From an uncultured Clostridia bacterium (lineage in GTDB: Bacteria > Bacillota > Clostridia > Oscillospirales > Oscillospiraceae): 47,224 nucleotides of DNA. Below are positions 13,094 through 22,736 of the stretch, in pieces. The position numbers were made by a program, and so were the translations under genes. Where the stretch lies: the NCBI GenBank assembly GCA_947165595.1, contig CAMVAV010000012.1, forward strand, positions 1 to 47,224, in the 5' to 3' direction. The notes below the pieces were generated by a model. The model was not told the origin of the DNA. It did not search any database and was given only the letters and a program-made list of their open reading frames with translations. Position 1 is the first letter of the stretch, and each line of letters opens with the position of its first letter.

Positions 13094-15142
13094 ATGGGCG
13101 ATGTAAAGAAGTTCGACTCCATGGCGTTCTACGGCGGCAATCTGTACGACGCCTACGACTACTTCGGCGCGCGCCCCGCGAAGCGGGACGGGAAGGACGG
13201 CTGGCTGTTCCGCGTCTGGGCGCCGAACGCGCGGGGCGTGGCGGTCGTCGGCGACTTCTGCTCATGGGACCGCAGCGCGTGGCCGATGCGGCGCAACGAC
13301 GAGAATATGTGGGAGGCGTTTGTTCCCGGCCTCTCTGAGTTCGATGCCTACAAGTACGCGGTCACCGGCCCCAAGGGCGAGGTCACGCTTAAGGCGGACC
13401 CCTACGGCTACCACGCCGAGACGCGTCCGGGCACGGCGAGCAAGCTGTACGACATCCGGGGCTATCAGTGGCACGACGCAAAGTGGATGGAGCAGCGCCG
13501 CAAAAAGCAGGTCTACGACCATCCGCTGAACATCTACGAGGTCCATCTCGGCTCGTGGCGCAAGCGGGAGAACGGCGTATTCTACGACTATCGTTCGCTG
13601 GCGGACGAGCTGTCGGACTACGTCACGGACCTCGGCTACAACTGCGTCGAGCTGATGCCCGTCACCGAGTACCCCTTCGACGCGTCGTGGGGCTATCAGG
13701 TCACCGGCTACTACGCCGCGACCTCGCGCTACGGCACGCCCAAGGACTTCATGTACTTCGTGGACAAGATGCACGAGCGGGGCGTCTCCATCATCCTCGA
13801 CTGGGTGCCCTCGCACTTCTGCAAGGATACGCACGGCCTGCGCGACTTCGACGGCACGAGCTGCTATGAGTATGAGGACCCGCGCAAGCGCGAGCATCTG
13901 AGCTGGGGCACGCGCGTGTTCGACTACGGCAGGGGAGAGGTCAAGAGCTTCCTGCTCTCCTCCGCCGCCTTCTGGCTCAAGGAGTTCCACATCGACGGAT
14001 TGCGCGTGGACGCTGTGGCGTCGATGCTCTACCTCGACTACGACAGGCGCGACGGCGAGTGGTCGCCCAACCAGTACGGCGGACACGAGAACATCGAGGC
14101 GATCGAGTTCCTGCGCGAGCTCAACCGCATGGCGTTCTCCTACGATCCGGGCCTGATGATGGTGGCGGAGGAGTCCACCGCCTGGCCGCTGGTCACGCGC
14201 CCGACGGACGCGGGCGGCCTGGGCTTCAACCTCAAGTGGAACATGGGCTGGATGAACGACATGTGCCACTATCTCAAGCTGGACCCCTGGTTCCGCCAGT
14301 TCCATCACAAGGACATCACCTTCTCGCTGTTCTACGCGTTTTCCGAGAACTACGTGCTGCCGATCTCGCACGACGAGGTCGTGCATATGAAGGGCTCGCT
14401 GCGCGGAAAGATGCCCGGCGACGACTGGGGACAGCTCGCGAGCGTGCGCGGCTTTACCGCCTATCTCTATGCGCACCCCGGCAAGCAGCTGACGTTCATG
14501 GGCGCGGAGCTGGGCCAGTGGCACGAGTGGGACTTCGCGGGCGAGATCGACTGGTATCTTCTGCGCGAGAACGAGGAGAACCGCCAGACGCAGGATTTCT
14601 TCCGCGCCATCAACAAATTCTACCTCGAAAGCCCCGAGCTCTGGGAGATCGACTTCAGCTGGGAGGGCTTCGAGTGGCTTGTACCGGACGACAACGAGAA
14701 CAACGTCGTCGTGTTCCTGCGCCGGGACAAGAAGGGGAACGAGCTGATCTGCGCGGTCAACTTCTCGCCCAACCACTATGAGAACTACCGCTTCGGCGTC
14801 CCGTCGAAGAAGGAGTATACCGAGGTGTTCAACACCGACCGTCCCGAGTTCGGCGGAAGCGGCTGGAACTTCAACGGCACGGTGAAGTGCGAGTGCGTCG
14901 AATCTCACGGGAAAGAGGCGTCCATCGCGATCACGATCCCGCCCTACGGCGCGGTGTTCTTCCGCGGCTCCGGCAAGCTGCCCCAGGAGACGGCGCGCAA
15001 GCCGTCCGGGACGGCGGAGGCTGCGGAGAAAAAGGCCGCTGCGACGGCGGCGAAGAAGCGCGGCTCCGGCAAGTTCCCCGCGGCGGGGAAGAAGGCCGGC
15101 GCGCCGCGCAAGAGTGAGAAAAAAACCGCAAAGAAAAAGTGA
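13094..15142 (+). CDS. glgB: 1,4-alpha-glucan branching enzyme
   Basis: A 682-residue GH13 enzyme that makes alpha-1,6 branches in glycogen. A CBM48 domain lies at about residues 25-110 ([21 protein letters not shown] in outline). The catalytic barrel carries DWVPSHF, the nucleophile D306 in [10 protein letters not shown], the acid E359 in AEEST and D427 in SHDEVVH. An all-beta C-terminal domain ends near residue 620. It lacks the extra N-terminal domain of the E. coli enzyme. Residues 625-682 form a low-complexity tail with 15 Lys and 3 Arg, not usual for this family. ATG 13094 has GAGGAGAG upstream. It heads the cluster glgB-glgC-glgD-glgA-glgP. Confidence 0.96.
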   Translation: MGDVKKFDSMAFYGGNLYDAYDYFGARPAKRDGKDGWLFRVWAPNARGVAVVGDFCSWDRSAWPMRRNDENMWEAFVPGLSEFDAYKYAVTGPKGEVTLKADPYGYHAETRPGTASKLYDIRGYQWHDAKWMEQRRKKQVYDHPLNIYEVHLGSWRKRENGVFYDYRSLADELSDYVTDLGYNCVELMPVTEYPFDASWGYQVTGYYAATSRYGTPKDFMYFVDKMHERGVSIILDWVPSHFCKDTHGLRDFDGTSCYEYEDPRKREHLSWGTRVFDYGRGEVKSFLLSSAAFWLKEFHIDGLRVDAVASMLYLDYDRRDGEWSPNQYGGHENIEAIEFLRELNRMAFSYDPGLMMVAEESTAWPLVTRPTDAGGLGFNLKWNMGWMNDMCHYLKLDPWFRQFHHKDITFSLFYAFSENYVLPISHDEVVHMKGSLRGKMPGDDWGQLASVRGFTAYLYAHPGKQLTFMGAELGQWHEWDFAGEIDWYLLRENEENRQTQDFFRAINKFYLESPELWEIDFSWEGFEWLVPDDNENNVVVFLRRDKKGNELICAVNFSPNHYENYRFGVPSKKEYTEVFNTDRPEFGGSGWNFNGTVKCECVESHGKEASIAITIPPYGAVFFRGSGKLPQETARKPSGTAEAAEKKAAATAAKKRGSGKFPAAGKKAGAPRKSEKKTAKKK

Positions 15143-15162
15143 ATGAAGGAGGAGATTTCAGC

Positions 15163-16365
15163 GTGAAAAAAGAGTGCATCGCCATGCTGCTTGCCGGCGG
15201 ACAGGGCAGCCGACTCTATGTTCTGACGGAGAATATGGCCAAACCCGCCGTACCCTTCGGCGGCAAGTTCCGCATCATCGACTTCCCGCTTTCCAACTGC
15301 ACGAACGCCGGGATCGACACCGTGGGCGTGCTGACGCAGTACCGCCCGCTGGAGCTCAACAGCTACATCGGCTCCGGCCAGCCGTGGGACCTTGACCGCG
15401 ACGACGGCGGCGTTCACATCCTTCCTCCCTACCAGAGCGCCACGGGGGCGAGCTGGTACAAGGGCACGGCAAACGCGATCTACCAGAACATCGGCTTCGT
15501 CGACATGTACGACCCCGAGTATGTCGTCGTTCTCTCCGGCGACCACATCTATAAGATGGACTACGCCGACATGCTCGCCCTGCACAAGAGGTCAGGCGCC
15601 GTGTGCACCATCTCCGTGATGGAGGTGCCGTGGAGCGAGGCGTCGCGCTTCGGCATCATGAGCGTCGACGGCGAGGACAACATCACCGAGTTTGCCGAGA
15701 AGCCGAAGGAGCCCAAGAGCAACCTTGCCTCGATGGGTATCTACGTCTTCACCTGGAGCAAGCTGCGCGAGTATCTGATCGCGGACGAGAATGACGAGAA
15801 GAGCGACAACGACTTCGGCAAGAACATCATCCCCACGATGCTCGGGAAGCAGGAGAAGATGGTCGCCTACCGCTTCGCAGGCTACTGGAAGGACGTCGGC
15901 ACGCTCGACTCTCTCTGGGACGCGAACATGGACATGCTCGCCACGGGCAGCGGGCTCAACCTGCTGGAGCGCGAATGGCCTATCTACGGGCGCAGCACCT
16001 CCGCGCCGCCCGCCTTCCTCGGCAGGGATTCCCACGTGGAGCACAGCGTCGTGACGCGCGGCTGCATCGTCGAGGGCAGCGCGGAGAACTCCGTCCTTTC
16101 GGAGAGCAGCACCATTGAGAGCGGCGCGTCGGTGGAGTATTCGATCCTGATGCCCGGCGCCGTGGTCAAAAAGGGCGCGAAGGTCTCCTACGCCATCATC
16201 GGCGAGGATACCGTCGTCGGCGAGAATGCCGTCGTCGGCGCCATGCCGGACGGCAGCGAGGGCTGGGGCATCACGGTCGTCGGGCCCGAGACGCAGGTCC
16301 CGGCGGACTACAGGCTCGCGGCGAACCACATGCTCAGCAAGTCGATGAAGGAGGTGGCGAGATGA
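15163..16365 (+). CDS. glgC: Glucose-1-phosphate adenylyltransferase, catalytic subunit
   Basis: A 400-residue enzyme making ADP-glucose from ATP and glucose-1-phosphate, the committed step of glycogen synthesis. The nucleotide-binding signature [20 protein letters not shown] is at residues 9-28. [11 protein letters not shown], the GDHIYKMDY metal site region and FAEKPKEP (sugar-phosphate site) follow, and the C-terminal third is a left-handed beta-helix. GTG 15163 is preferred over an upstream in-frame GTG at 15139 because AAGGAGGA ends nine bases before it. It overlaps glgD by four bases (ATGA), fitting a GlgC-GlgD heteromer. Confidence 0.95.
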   Translation: MKKECIAMLLAGGQGSRLYVLTENMAKPAVPFGGKFRIIDFPLSNCTNAGIDTVGVLTQYRPLELNSYIGSGQPWDLDRDDGGVHILPPYQSATGASWYKGTANAIYQNIGFVDMYDPEYVVVLSGDHIYKMDYADMLALHKRSGAVCTISVMEVPWSEASRFGIMSVDGEDNITEFAEKPKEPKSNLASMGIYVFTWSKLREYLIADENDEKSDNDFGKNIIPTMLGKQEKMVAYRFAGYWKDVGTLDSLWDANMDMLATGSGLNLLEREWPIYGRSTSAPPAFLGRDSHVEHSVVTRGCIVEGSAENSVLSESSTIESGASVEYSILMPGAVVKKGAKVSYAIIGEDTVVGENAVVGAMPDGSEGWGITVVGPETQVPADYRLAANHMLSKSMKEVAR

Positions 16366-17477
16366 ACGGCCTGCACGGAATCATTTTCTCCTATGAAAAG
16401 GAGCCCGGCCTGCGGGAGCTGGTCGAGCACCGCATGCCCGCGTCGATCCCCTTCGGCGGGCGCTATCGCGTGATCGATTTCATGCTCTCCAACATGCACA
16501 ACGCGGGCATCACCGACGTCGGCGTCGTGCTGCACGGAAACTACCAGAGCCTGCTGGACCATGTGGGCAACGGGAAGACCTGGGACATGTCGCGCAAGTA
16601 CGGCGGCCTGAGGATGCTGCCCCTGTTTGCCGACTCCACCCGCCGCTATCAGAGCGAGGAGTTCCGCGGAAAGATGGAGGCGCTGGCGGGCGTGCGCTCG
16701 TACCTCGAGGAGATCCGCCAGGACTACGTCGTGCTCGCGGACAGCGATATCCTCATCAATATTCCGCTCAACAAGGTCTATCAGGAGCATCTGCGCTCCG
16801 GCGCGGACATCACCTGCGTCTGCACGGAGCAATATCGGGAGACCGAGAACGCAACGTTCTTCGTCCTCGATGAGGAGAACCGCGTGGCAAAGACCCTCTG
16901 CAGCCCGAAAAAGCCGGAGGGCTATCACTGCCTCGAGATCTACGTTCTGAGCAAGGAGTTGCTGCTCAGACTCGTCGACGAGTGCGCCGCGGAGGAGAAA
17001 TACAGCTTCCGCAGCGACGTGCTCAACGGAATGGGCAGCCGGCTCGACATCCGCGGCTTTGTGTGGGACGGTATTGCCGCGCAGCTGCGCACGCTCAAGG
17101 AGTACTATGACAGGAGCATGGATCTGCTTGAGGCGAAGACCTATCGGGAGCTGTTTGCCCCGGAGCGTCCCATTTACGCCAAGGAGGACGACGAGGCGCC
17201 GACCTACATCGCGCCGGACAGCCGCTGCATCAATTCGCTCATTGCCGACGGCTGCATCATCGAGGGCACGGTCGAGAACAGCATCCTGTTTCCGGGCGTC
17301 ACGGTCGAGAAGGGCGCTGCGGTCAAAAACAGCGTGATCTTCAAGCGCGCGCGGGTGGAGGAAAACGCCTCGGTCAGCTACGTCATCGCGGATAAGTACG
17401 TGCGCATCCGCCGGGGCAGCACGCTGACCGGACACGAGAGCTACCCGATGGCGATCTCCAAGAACACAGTGATCTAG
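16362..17477 (+). CDS. glgD: GlgD, non-catalytic ADP-glucose pyrophosphorylase subunit
   Basis: A 371-residue paralogue of GlgC. It keeps [21 protein letters not shown] but replaces the ATP-binding signature GGxGxRLxxLT with [18 protein letters not shown], so it should not catalyse on its own. In Firmicutes GlgD pairs with GlgC and changes its kinetics. The C-terminal beta-helix repeats ([20 protein letters not shown]) are intact. Its start lies inside the glgC stop. A strong hairpin four bases after its stop separates it from glgA. Confidence 0.94.
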   Translation: MNGLHGIIFSYEKEPGLRELVEHRMPASIPFGGRYRVIDFMLSNMHNAGITDVGVVLHGNYQSLLDHVGNGKTWDMSRKYGGLRMLPLFADSTRRYQSEEFRGKMEALAGVRSYLEEIRQDYVVLADSDILINIPLNKVYQEHLRSGADITCVCTEQYRETENATFFVLDEENRVAKTLCSPKKPEGYHCLEIYVLSKELLLRLVDECAAEEKYSFRSDVLNGMGSRLDIRGFVWDGIAAQLRTLKEYYDRSMDLLEAKTYRELFAPERPIYAKEDDEAPTYIAPDSRCINSLIADGCIIEGTVENSILFPGVTVEKGAAVKNSVIFKRARVEENASVSYVIADKYVRIRRGSTLTGHESYPMAISKNTVI

Positions 17478-17480
17478 TAC

Positions 17481-17511
17481 TTCAAAAAAGCCGCTCTGCG
17501 GCTTTTTTGAA
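17481..17511. terminator. Strong hairpin between glgD and glgA
   Basis: A perfect 14-bp stem, TTCAAAAAAGCCGC with GCGGCTTTTTTGAA, and a 3-base loop. The T-run is inside the stem, so it reads as a terminator in both directions. It ends 17 bp before the glgA start and would reduce glgA-glgP expression relative to glgBCD unless read through or bypassed by another promoter. Confidence 0.85.
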
Positions 17512-17527
17512 GAAGAAAGGAAACGGT

Positions 17528-18958
17528 ATGAATATACTGTATGTGACGAGCGAGGCGGCGCCCTTCTGCAAGACAGGCGGCCTCGCGGACGTGGCGGGCA
17601 GCCTGCCGCAGGCGCTTGCAAAGGGAGGGGATCGCGTCAGCGTCATCCTGCCCCTGTACCAGACGGTCGCGGACAAGTGGCAGCAGGAGCTCACGTTCGT
17701 CAAGTGGACCTATGTCCGCCTCGCGTGGCGCAGCGTCTACTGCGGTCTGTTCTCCCTCGAGCGGGAGGGCGTGACGTGGTACTTCGTGGACAACGAGTAC
17801 TACTTTAAGCGCACCGACCTCTACGGGTACTATGACGACGCGGAGCGCTTCGGCTTCTTCTCCCGCGCGGTGACGGAACTGCTGCGCGAGCTGCCCGAGC
17901 GGCCTGACGTCGTCCACTGCAACGACTGGCAGAGCGCGCTGGTGCCCATCTATATCCACGACGAGGCCGTGCGCGACGATTTCTACAAGGGCTTCCGCAC
18001 CGTCATCACCATCCACAACATCGAGTACCAGGGGCGCTACGGACGCGAGCTGCTGGGCGACCTGTTCGGCCTCGCGCCGGGCTGGTACGACGGAGGAACG
18101 CTGGCGTACGAGGAGGATATCAACCTGCTCAAGGGCGCGATCATCAACTCCGACGCGGTCACGACCGTCAGCCCCACCTATGCGCAGGAGCTCAAGTACG
18201 CCTACTTTGCCCACGGGCTGGAGAACGTCATCGCGATGTGCGACAGCAAGCTGCACGGCGTGCTCAACGGCATCGACACCAAGAGCTATGACCCGCGCAG
18301 GGACGAGAGCCTCATCGCGACCTACGGGCCGGGCAAGCTGGCGGGCAAGGCAAAGGACAAGGAGCAACTCCAGCAGACGATGGGCCTGCAGGTGAAGCCC
18401 GACACGCCGATCATCGCCATGGTCTCCCGCCTCGTGCCTCACAAGGGGCTGGACCTCGTGTGCGAGACGCTGGATTCCATCATGGAAAAAGACGTGCAGT
18501 TCGTCGTGCTCGGCAAGGGCGAGGCGCAGTACGAGACGTTTTTCAACTATGCCTGCCAGCGCTATCCCGGCCGCGTCGCGGTCTATCTGGGCTATTCCGA
18601 CGCGCTGGCGCGCGAGATCTACGCCGGCGCGGATTTGCTCCTCATGCCGTCGAAGAGCGAGCCCTGCGGCATTTCGCAGATGATCGCCATGCGCTACGGC
18701 ACGGTGCCCATCGTGCGCGAGACCGGCGGCCTGACCGACACGGTGCATGCCTATCAGTCGTGGAACGGAGAGGGAAACGGCTTCAGCTTCGCGAACTATA
18801 ACGCCGGCGACATGTGCCACGTCGTCTGCGAGGCGATCGACCTCTACCACGACAACCCGACCGCGTTCCACACGCTGCAAAAGCGCGGCATGACCGAGGA
18901 CTTCAGCTGGAAACGCAGCGCCGAGGCGTATCATAATATTTATCAGTCGCTTCTGTGA
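17528..18958 (+). CDS. glgA: Glycogen synthase (ADP-glucose type)
   Basis: A 476-residue GT5 family glycogen synthase that adds glucose from ADP-glucose to the non-reducing end of alpha-1,4 chains. The N-terminal Rossmann domain has the KTGGLADVAGSLP motif at residues 15-27 and HCNDWQSAL. The C-terminal domain has MVSRLVPHKGLDL and the EPCGISQMIAMRYGTVPIVR region that holds the catalytic Glu, then TGGLTDTV. ATG 17528 follows AAAGG by seven bases; an upstream TTG in frame falls inside the hairpin and is unlikely. It is the fourth gene of the glycogen cluster. Confidence 0.95.
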   Translation: MNILYVTSEAAPFCKTGGLADVAGSLPQALAKGGDRVSVILPLYQTVADKWQQELTFVKWTYVRLAWRSVYCGLFSLEREGVTWYFVDNEYYFKRTDLYGYYDDAERFGFFSRAVTELLRELPERPDVVHCNDWQSALVPIYIHDEAVRDDFYKGFRTVITIHNIEYQGRYGRELLGDLFGLAPGWYDGGTLAYEEDINLLKGAIINSDAVTTVSPTYAQELKYAYFAHGLENVIAMCDSKLHGVLNGIDTKSYDPRRDESLIATYGPGKLAGKAKDKEQLQQTMGLQVKPDTPIIAMVSRLVPHKGLDLVCETLDSIMEKDVQFVVLGKGEAQYETFFNYACQRYPGRVAVYLGYSDALAREIYAGADLLLMPSKSEPCGISQMIAMRYGTVPIVRETGGLTDTVHAYQSWNGEGNGFSFANYNAGDMCHVVCEAIDLYHDNPTAFHTLQKRGMTEDFSWKRSAEAYHNIYQSLL

Positions 18959-19078
18959 GGGTGCCGCCCTCGGAAAAGCGGCGGATCGCCGTTTCGCCAG
19001 CCGTTGATGCGGCAGCGGCGAAGCCCGGCGAAAACGACAGACAACAATCATTTCATTCAGGATTCAGGAGTAATGTAG

Positions 19079-21490
19079 ATGGTCCCTATCAACAGCGTAG
19101 AAAAAATGAAAAAAGCGATCTGCGACAAGCTGAAGCTCAACTTCGGCTGCGCCGTGGACGAAGCGACAGAAGGGCAGATGATGCGCGCCAGCGCGCTCGT
19201 GCTGCGCGAGATCATGGCGGACCGTGAGATCGCCACGAAGCGCGCCACGCGGGAAAAGCATCTGCGTCAGGTGCATTACCTTTCGATGGAGTTCCTCATG
19301 GGGCGCAGCCTGATGAAGAACGCCTACAACCTGGGCGTGAGCGAGCTGATTTCCAAGGCGCTCGACGAGTTGGGCTTCCACGCCGCCGACGTCTTTGAGG
19401 CGGAGCCGGACGCCGCGCTCGGCAACGGCGGCCTCGGGCGGCTGGCCGCGTGCTATCTCGACTCGCTCTCGACGCTCGAAATTCCCGCGACCGGCTATTC
19501 GATCTGCTATGAGCTGGGCATCTTCCGCCAGCGCATCGTGGAGGGGCAGCAGGTGGAGCTCCCGGACGACTGGAAGGAGCTCGGCAGCGCGTGGCTCCTG
19601 CCCAAGCCGCAGGAGGCGGAGAAGGTCTACTTCGGCGGAACGATCCGGCGCTTCTGGGACAACGAGCGCCTGCACGTCGTCAACGAGGGCGCGAGCGAGG
19701 TGATGGCGGTCCCCTGTGACATGGAGATCGCGGGCTACAAGACCGACCATGTGAACACGCTGCGCCTCTGGGACGCGAAGTCCACGACGCCGCTGGATAT
19801 GTCCCTCTTCTCGCAGGGCGAGTACCTGCGCGCGACGGAGCAGCACGCCATGGCGGAGACGATCGCCAAGGTGCTCTATCCCGAGGACAACCACTACGAG
19901 GGCAAGTCCCTGCGCCTCAAGCAGCAGTATTTTCTCGTCTCCGCCACGGTGCAGTCGGTCGTGCGCAAGCATATTGAGGTCTACGGCACGGTGATGGATT
20001 TCCACAAGAAGAACGTCTTCCAGATCAACGATACCCATCCCGCCCTTGTCATCCCGGAGCTGATGCGCATTCTGATGGACGACGCGGGGCTCGACTGGGA
20101 CGAGGCGTGGGAGATCACGCGCCAGTCCGTCGCCTACACCAACCACACCGTGCTGTCCGAGGCGCTGGAGCGCTGGCCGCAGGAGCTGCTGCAATCGCTG
20201 CTGCCCCGCGTGTGGGAGATCATCGAGGAGATCGCGCGCCGCTATCAGGAGCAGGTGGAGGAGTTCTACCACGACAGCGCCAAGACCGCCAAGATGGCGA
20301 TTATCTGGGACGGGCAGGTGCGCATGGCGAACCTGTGCGTCGCGGTCTGCACGGCGGTCAACGGCGTCAGCGCGCTCCACTCCGACATCCTGCGCCACGA
20401 CCTGTTCAAGGACGCCTGCGCCATGATGCCGGAGAAGTTCCAGAATGTCACCAACGGCATCGACCACCGCCGCTGGCTCAGCGAGATCAACCCCGGCCTC
20501 CACCACCTCATCGTCGAGCTGACGGGCGGCAGCGCCTACCTGATCCATCCGCTGGAGCTCAGAAAGCTGGAGAAGTATGTGGACGATCCCGTGGTGCCCG
20601 ACCGCCTCAGCGCGATCAAGCTGGAGAACAAGGAGCGCCTCGCGAAGCACGTCAAGCGCGCCTCGGGCGTGGTGCTGGACCCGAATTCGATCTTCGACGT
20701 CCAGGCGAAACGGCTGCACGAGTACAAGCGCCAGCTTTTGAACGTGCTGCATATCATCTCGCTCTACCAGTCGCTGCAGGACGAGCCGAACCGGGAGCTG
20801 AAGCCGCAGACCTTCCTCTTCGGCGCGAAGGCGGCGCCCGGCTACGCGGTGGCGAAGCGCATCATCCGCCTCATCAACTCGCTCGCCGACCAGATCAACC
20901 ACGACCCGATCTGCAAGGATAAGCTGCGCGTCGTGTTCCTCGAGAATTACCGCGTGTCCCTTGCGGAGCTGCTGATGCCCGCCTCGGAGGTCAGCCAGCA
21001 GATCTCGCTCGCCGGCAAGGAGGCGAGCGGTACGGGCAACATGAAGTTCATGATGAACGGCGCGCTGACCATCGGCACGCTGGACGGCGCGAACGTCGAG
21101 ATGCACGAGGTGCTCGGCGACGAGAACATGTTCCTCTTCGGCCTGCACGCCGACGAGGTCGTGCGCCGGAGGAACGAGGGCTACATGCCGCAGATGATCT
21201 ATATGCACGACGAGAAGCTGCACCGCGTGATCGACCAGCTCAAGTATGGCTTCCGCGACGGCATCTCCTACGACGACCTCGCCCAGCGCCTGCTGATGAA
21301 CGACGAGTATATGCTCCTTGAGGACTTCGAGTCCTACTGCGAGGCGGAAAAGCGCATGACGGAGGCGTACGGCGACCGCAACGCCTGGAACCGCATGTCG
21401 CTGCTGAACGTGGCGCGCAGCGGTATCTTTGCCGCCGACCGCGCCGTGGCGGAGTACGCCGACAACATCTGGCATGTCCCGCACCGCTGA
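19079..21490 (+). CDS. glgP: Glycogen/alpha-glucan phosphorylase
   Basis: An 803-residue GT35 enzyme that releases glucose-1-phosphate from glycogen. The pyridoxal-phosphate site is EASGTGNMKFMMNGALTIGT, with the Schiff-base lysine at K656. Other family blocks are HYLSMEFLMGRSL, ALGNGGLGRLAACYLDS and VTNGIDHRRWL. Length is standard. ATG 19079 has AGGAG nine bases upstream. It follows glgA after 120 bp that contain imperfect GC-rich hairpins but no clear terminator. No debranching enzyme is in the window, so complete breakdown must use one encoded elsewhere. Confidence 0.96.
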   Translation: MVPINSVEKMKKAICDKLKLNFGCAVDEATEGQMMRASALVLREIMADREIATKRATREKHLRQVHYLSMEFLMGRSLMKNAYNLGVSELISKALDELGFHAADVFEAEPDAALGNGGLGRLAACYLDSLSTLEIPATGYSICYELGIFRQRIVEGQQVELPDDWKELGSAWLLPKPQEAEKVYFGGTIRRFWDNERLHVVNEGASEVMAVPCDMEIAGYKTDHVNTLRLWDAKSTTPLDMSLFSQGEYLRATEQHAMAETIAKVLYPEDNHYEGKSLRLKQQYFLVSATVQSVVRKHIEVYGTVMDFHKKNVFQINDTHPALVIPELMRILMDDAGLDWDEAWEITRQSVAYTNHTVLSEALERWPQELLQSLLPRVWEIIEEIARRYQEQVEEFYHDSAKTAKMAIIWDGQVRMANLCVAVCTAVNGVSALHSDILRHDLFKDACAMMPEKFQNVTNGIDHRRWLSEINPGLHHLIVELTGGSAYLIHPLELRKLEKYVDDPVVPDRLSAIKLENKERLAKHVKRASGVVLDPNSIFDVQAKRLHEYKRQLLNVLHIISLYQSLQDEPNRELKPQTFLFGAKAAPGYAVAKRIIRLINSLADQINHDPICKDKLRVVFLENYRVSLAELLMPASEVSQQISLAGKEASGTGNMKFMMNGALTIGTLDGANVEMHEVLGDENMFLFGLHADEVVRRRNEGYMPQMIYMHDEKLHRVIDQLKYGFRDGISYDDLAQRLLMNDEYMLLEDFESYCEAEKRMTEAYGDRNAWNRMSLLNVARSGIFAADRAVAEYADNIWHVPHR

Positions 21491-21541
21491 CGCGTGCTTC
21501 TCCGGTTCAAAAAACAGACAGACAAAGGATATTCAACAGCT

Positions 21542-22708
21542 ATGGAATTTACGCAGGGCGTGCGATTCGACACGCTGGGCCTCCTGCCCGAGATGGCGCG
21601 CGCGCTGGAGAAAAAGGGTATCGAGGAATCGACGCCGGTGCAGGCCGGCTGCATCCCGCCGATGCGGGAATGGAAGGACGTGATCGCCAAGGCGCCGACG
21701 GGCACGGGCAAGACCTTCGCCTTCGGCATCCCGATCATTGAGCATATCTCGCCCGAGCGCGAGGAGGCGCAGGCCGTCATCCTCGCGCCGACGCGGGAGC
21801 TCGCCATGCAGATCACGGATGAGCTGCGCGATCTCTGCGCGTTTCTGCCGGGCATTCGCACCGTCTGCCTCTACGGCGGCGCGCCCATCGGCAAGCAGAT
21901 CGAGGCGCTCAAGAAGAAGCCGCAGATCCTCGTGGCGACGCCGGGGCGCCTCGGCGACCATCTCAAGCGCCGCACGGTGAAGCTCGACAACGTGGACACG
22001 GTCATTCTCGACGAGGCGGACCGGATGCTGGACATGGGCTTCGTGCACGATGTGACGCGGCTGCTTGACAAGATGAAGTCGCGCAAAAACCTCGGCATGT
22101 TCTCCGCGACCATCTCCCGCGAGGTGTTGGACATCAGCTGGGTGTACCAGCGCGACCCGGAGGAGATCACCGTCCCCGCCGAGGAGGAGAACAAGCCCGA
22201 CATCCTGCAATACCGCATCGACGTCGATCAGAACGACAAGGTCGCCGCCATCGCGCGCATCATCCGCCAGGGCGAGCTGGAGCGCGTGATCGTGTTCTGC
22301 AACACGAAGGGCATGGTCGAGCGGCTGAAGAAGTATCTCGAGATGGAGGGGCTGGACGTCGACTGCATCCACGGCGACATCCCGCAGAAAAAGCGCGAGC
22401 AGGTCATGGCGCGCTTCCGCCGGGGCGAGCTGCCGGTCTTTATCGCGACCGACGTCGCCGCGCGCGGGATCGACGTGGACGATGTGGACGCCGTATTCAA
22501 CTACGACGTGCCGCAGGAGAACGAGTATTACGTCCATCGCATCGGGCGCACCGGCCGCGCGAAGCGGCGCGGCGTCGCCTTTACGCTGGTGGCGGACTAC
22601 CCCTCAAAAATGAAGCTGGACGAGATCGCGAAGGTCACGGGCAGCACGATCCTGACCGCGCATTTCGACGAGGACGGGAAGCTGGCGGAGGGCGAGCGCC
22701 CCCGCTGA
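21542..22708 (+). CDS. DEAD-box RNA helicase
   Basis: A 388-residue ATP-dependent RNA helicase with all core motifs. These are the Q-motif region (STPVQAGCIPP), APTGTGKT (motif I), APTREL (Ia), TPGRLGD, DEADRMLDMGF (II), FSATIS (III), HGDIPQKKRE, TDVAARGIDV (V) and HRIGRTGRAKRRG (VI). It ends shortly after the second RecA domain without a long basic tail or RNA-binding add-on, so it is a minimal type. ATG 21542 is chosen because family similarity starts there and AAGGA lies upstream; an earlier start at 21494 would add 16 unrelated residues. It lies 51 bp after glgP and may be co-transcribed. Confidence 0.93.
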   Translation: MEFTQGVRFDTLGLLPEMARALEKKGIEESTPVQAGCIPPMREWKDVIAKAPTGTGKTFAFGIPIIEHISPEREEAQAVILAPTRELAMQITDELRDLCAFLPGIRTVCLYGGAPIGKQIEALKKKPQILVATPGRLGDHLKRRTVKLDNVDTVILDEADRMLDMGFVHDVTRLLDKMKSRKNLGMFSATISREVLDISWVYQRDPEEITVPAEEENKPDILQYRIDVDQNDKVAAIARIIRQGELERVIVFCNTKGMVERLKKYLEMEGLDVDCIHGDIPQKKREQVMARFRRGELPVFIATDVAARGIDVDDVDAVFNYDVPQENEYYVHRIGRTGRAKRRGVAFTLVADYPSKMKLDEIAKVTGSTILTAHFDEDGKLAEGERPR

Positions 22709-22736
22709 TCAATTTGGTTTACTCCGGGAGCATCCG

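Noticed and set aside
13262-14908. A 548-residue minus-strand frame opposite glgB
   Set aside because: It is an antisense shadow of a gene with all catalytic GH13 motifs.
18959-19078. Terminator between glgA and glgP
   Set aside because: Only imperfect GC-rich pairings without a T-run are visible, so I do not call termination here.
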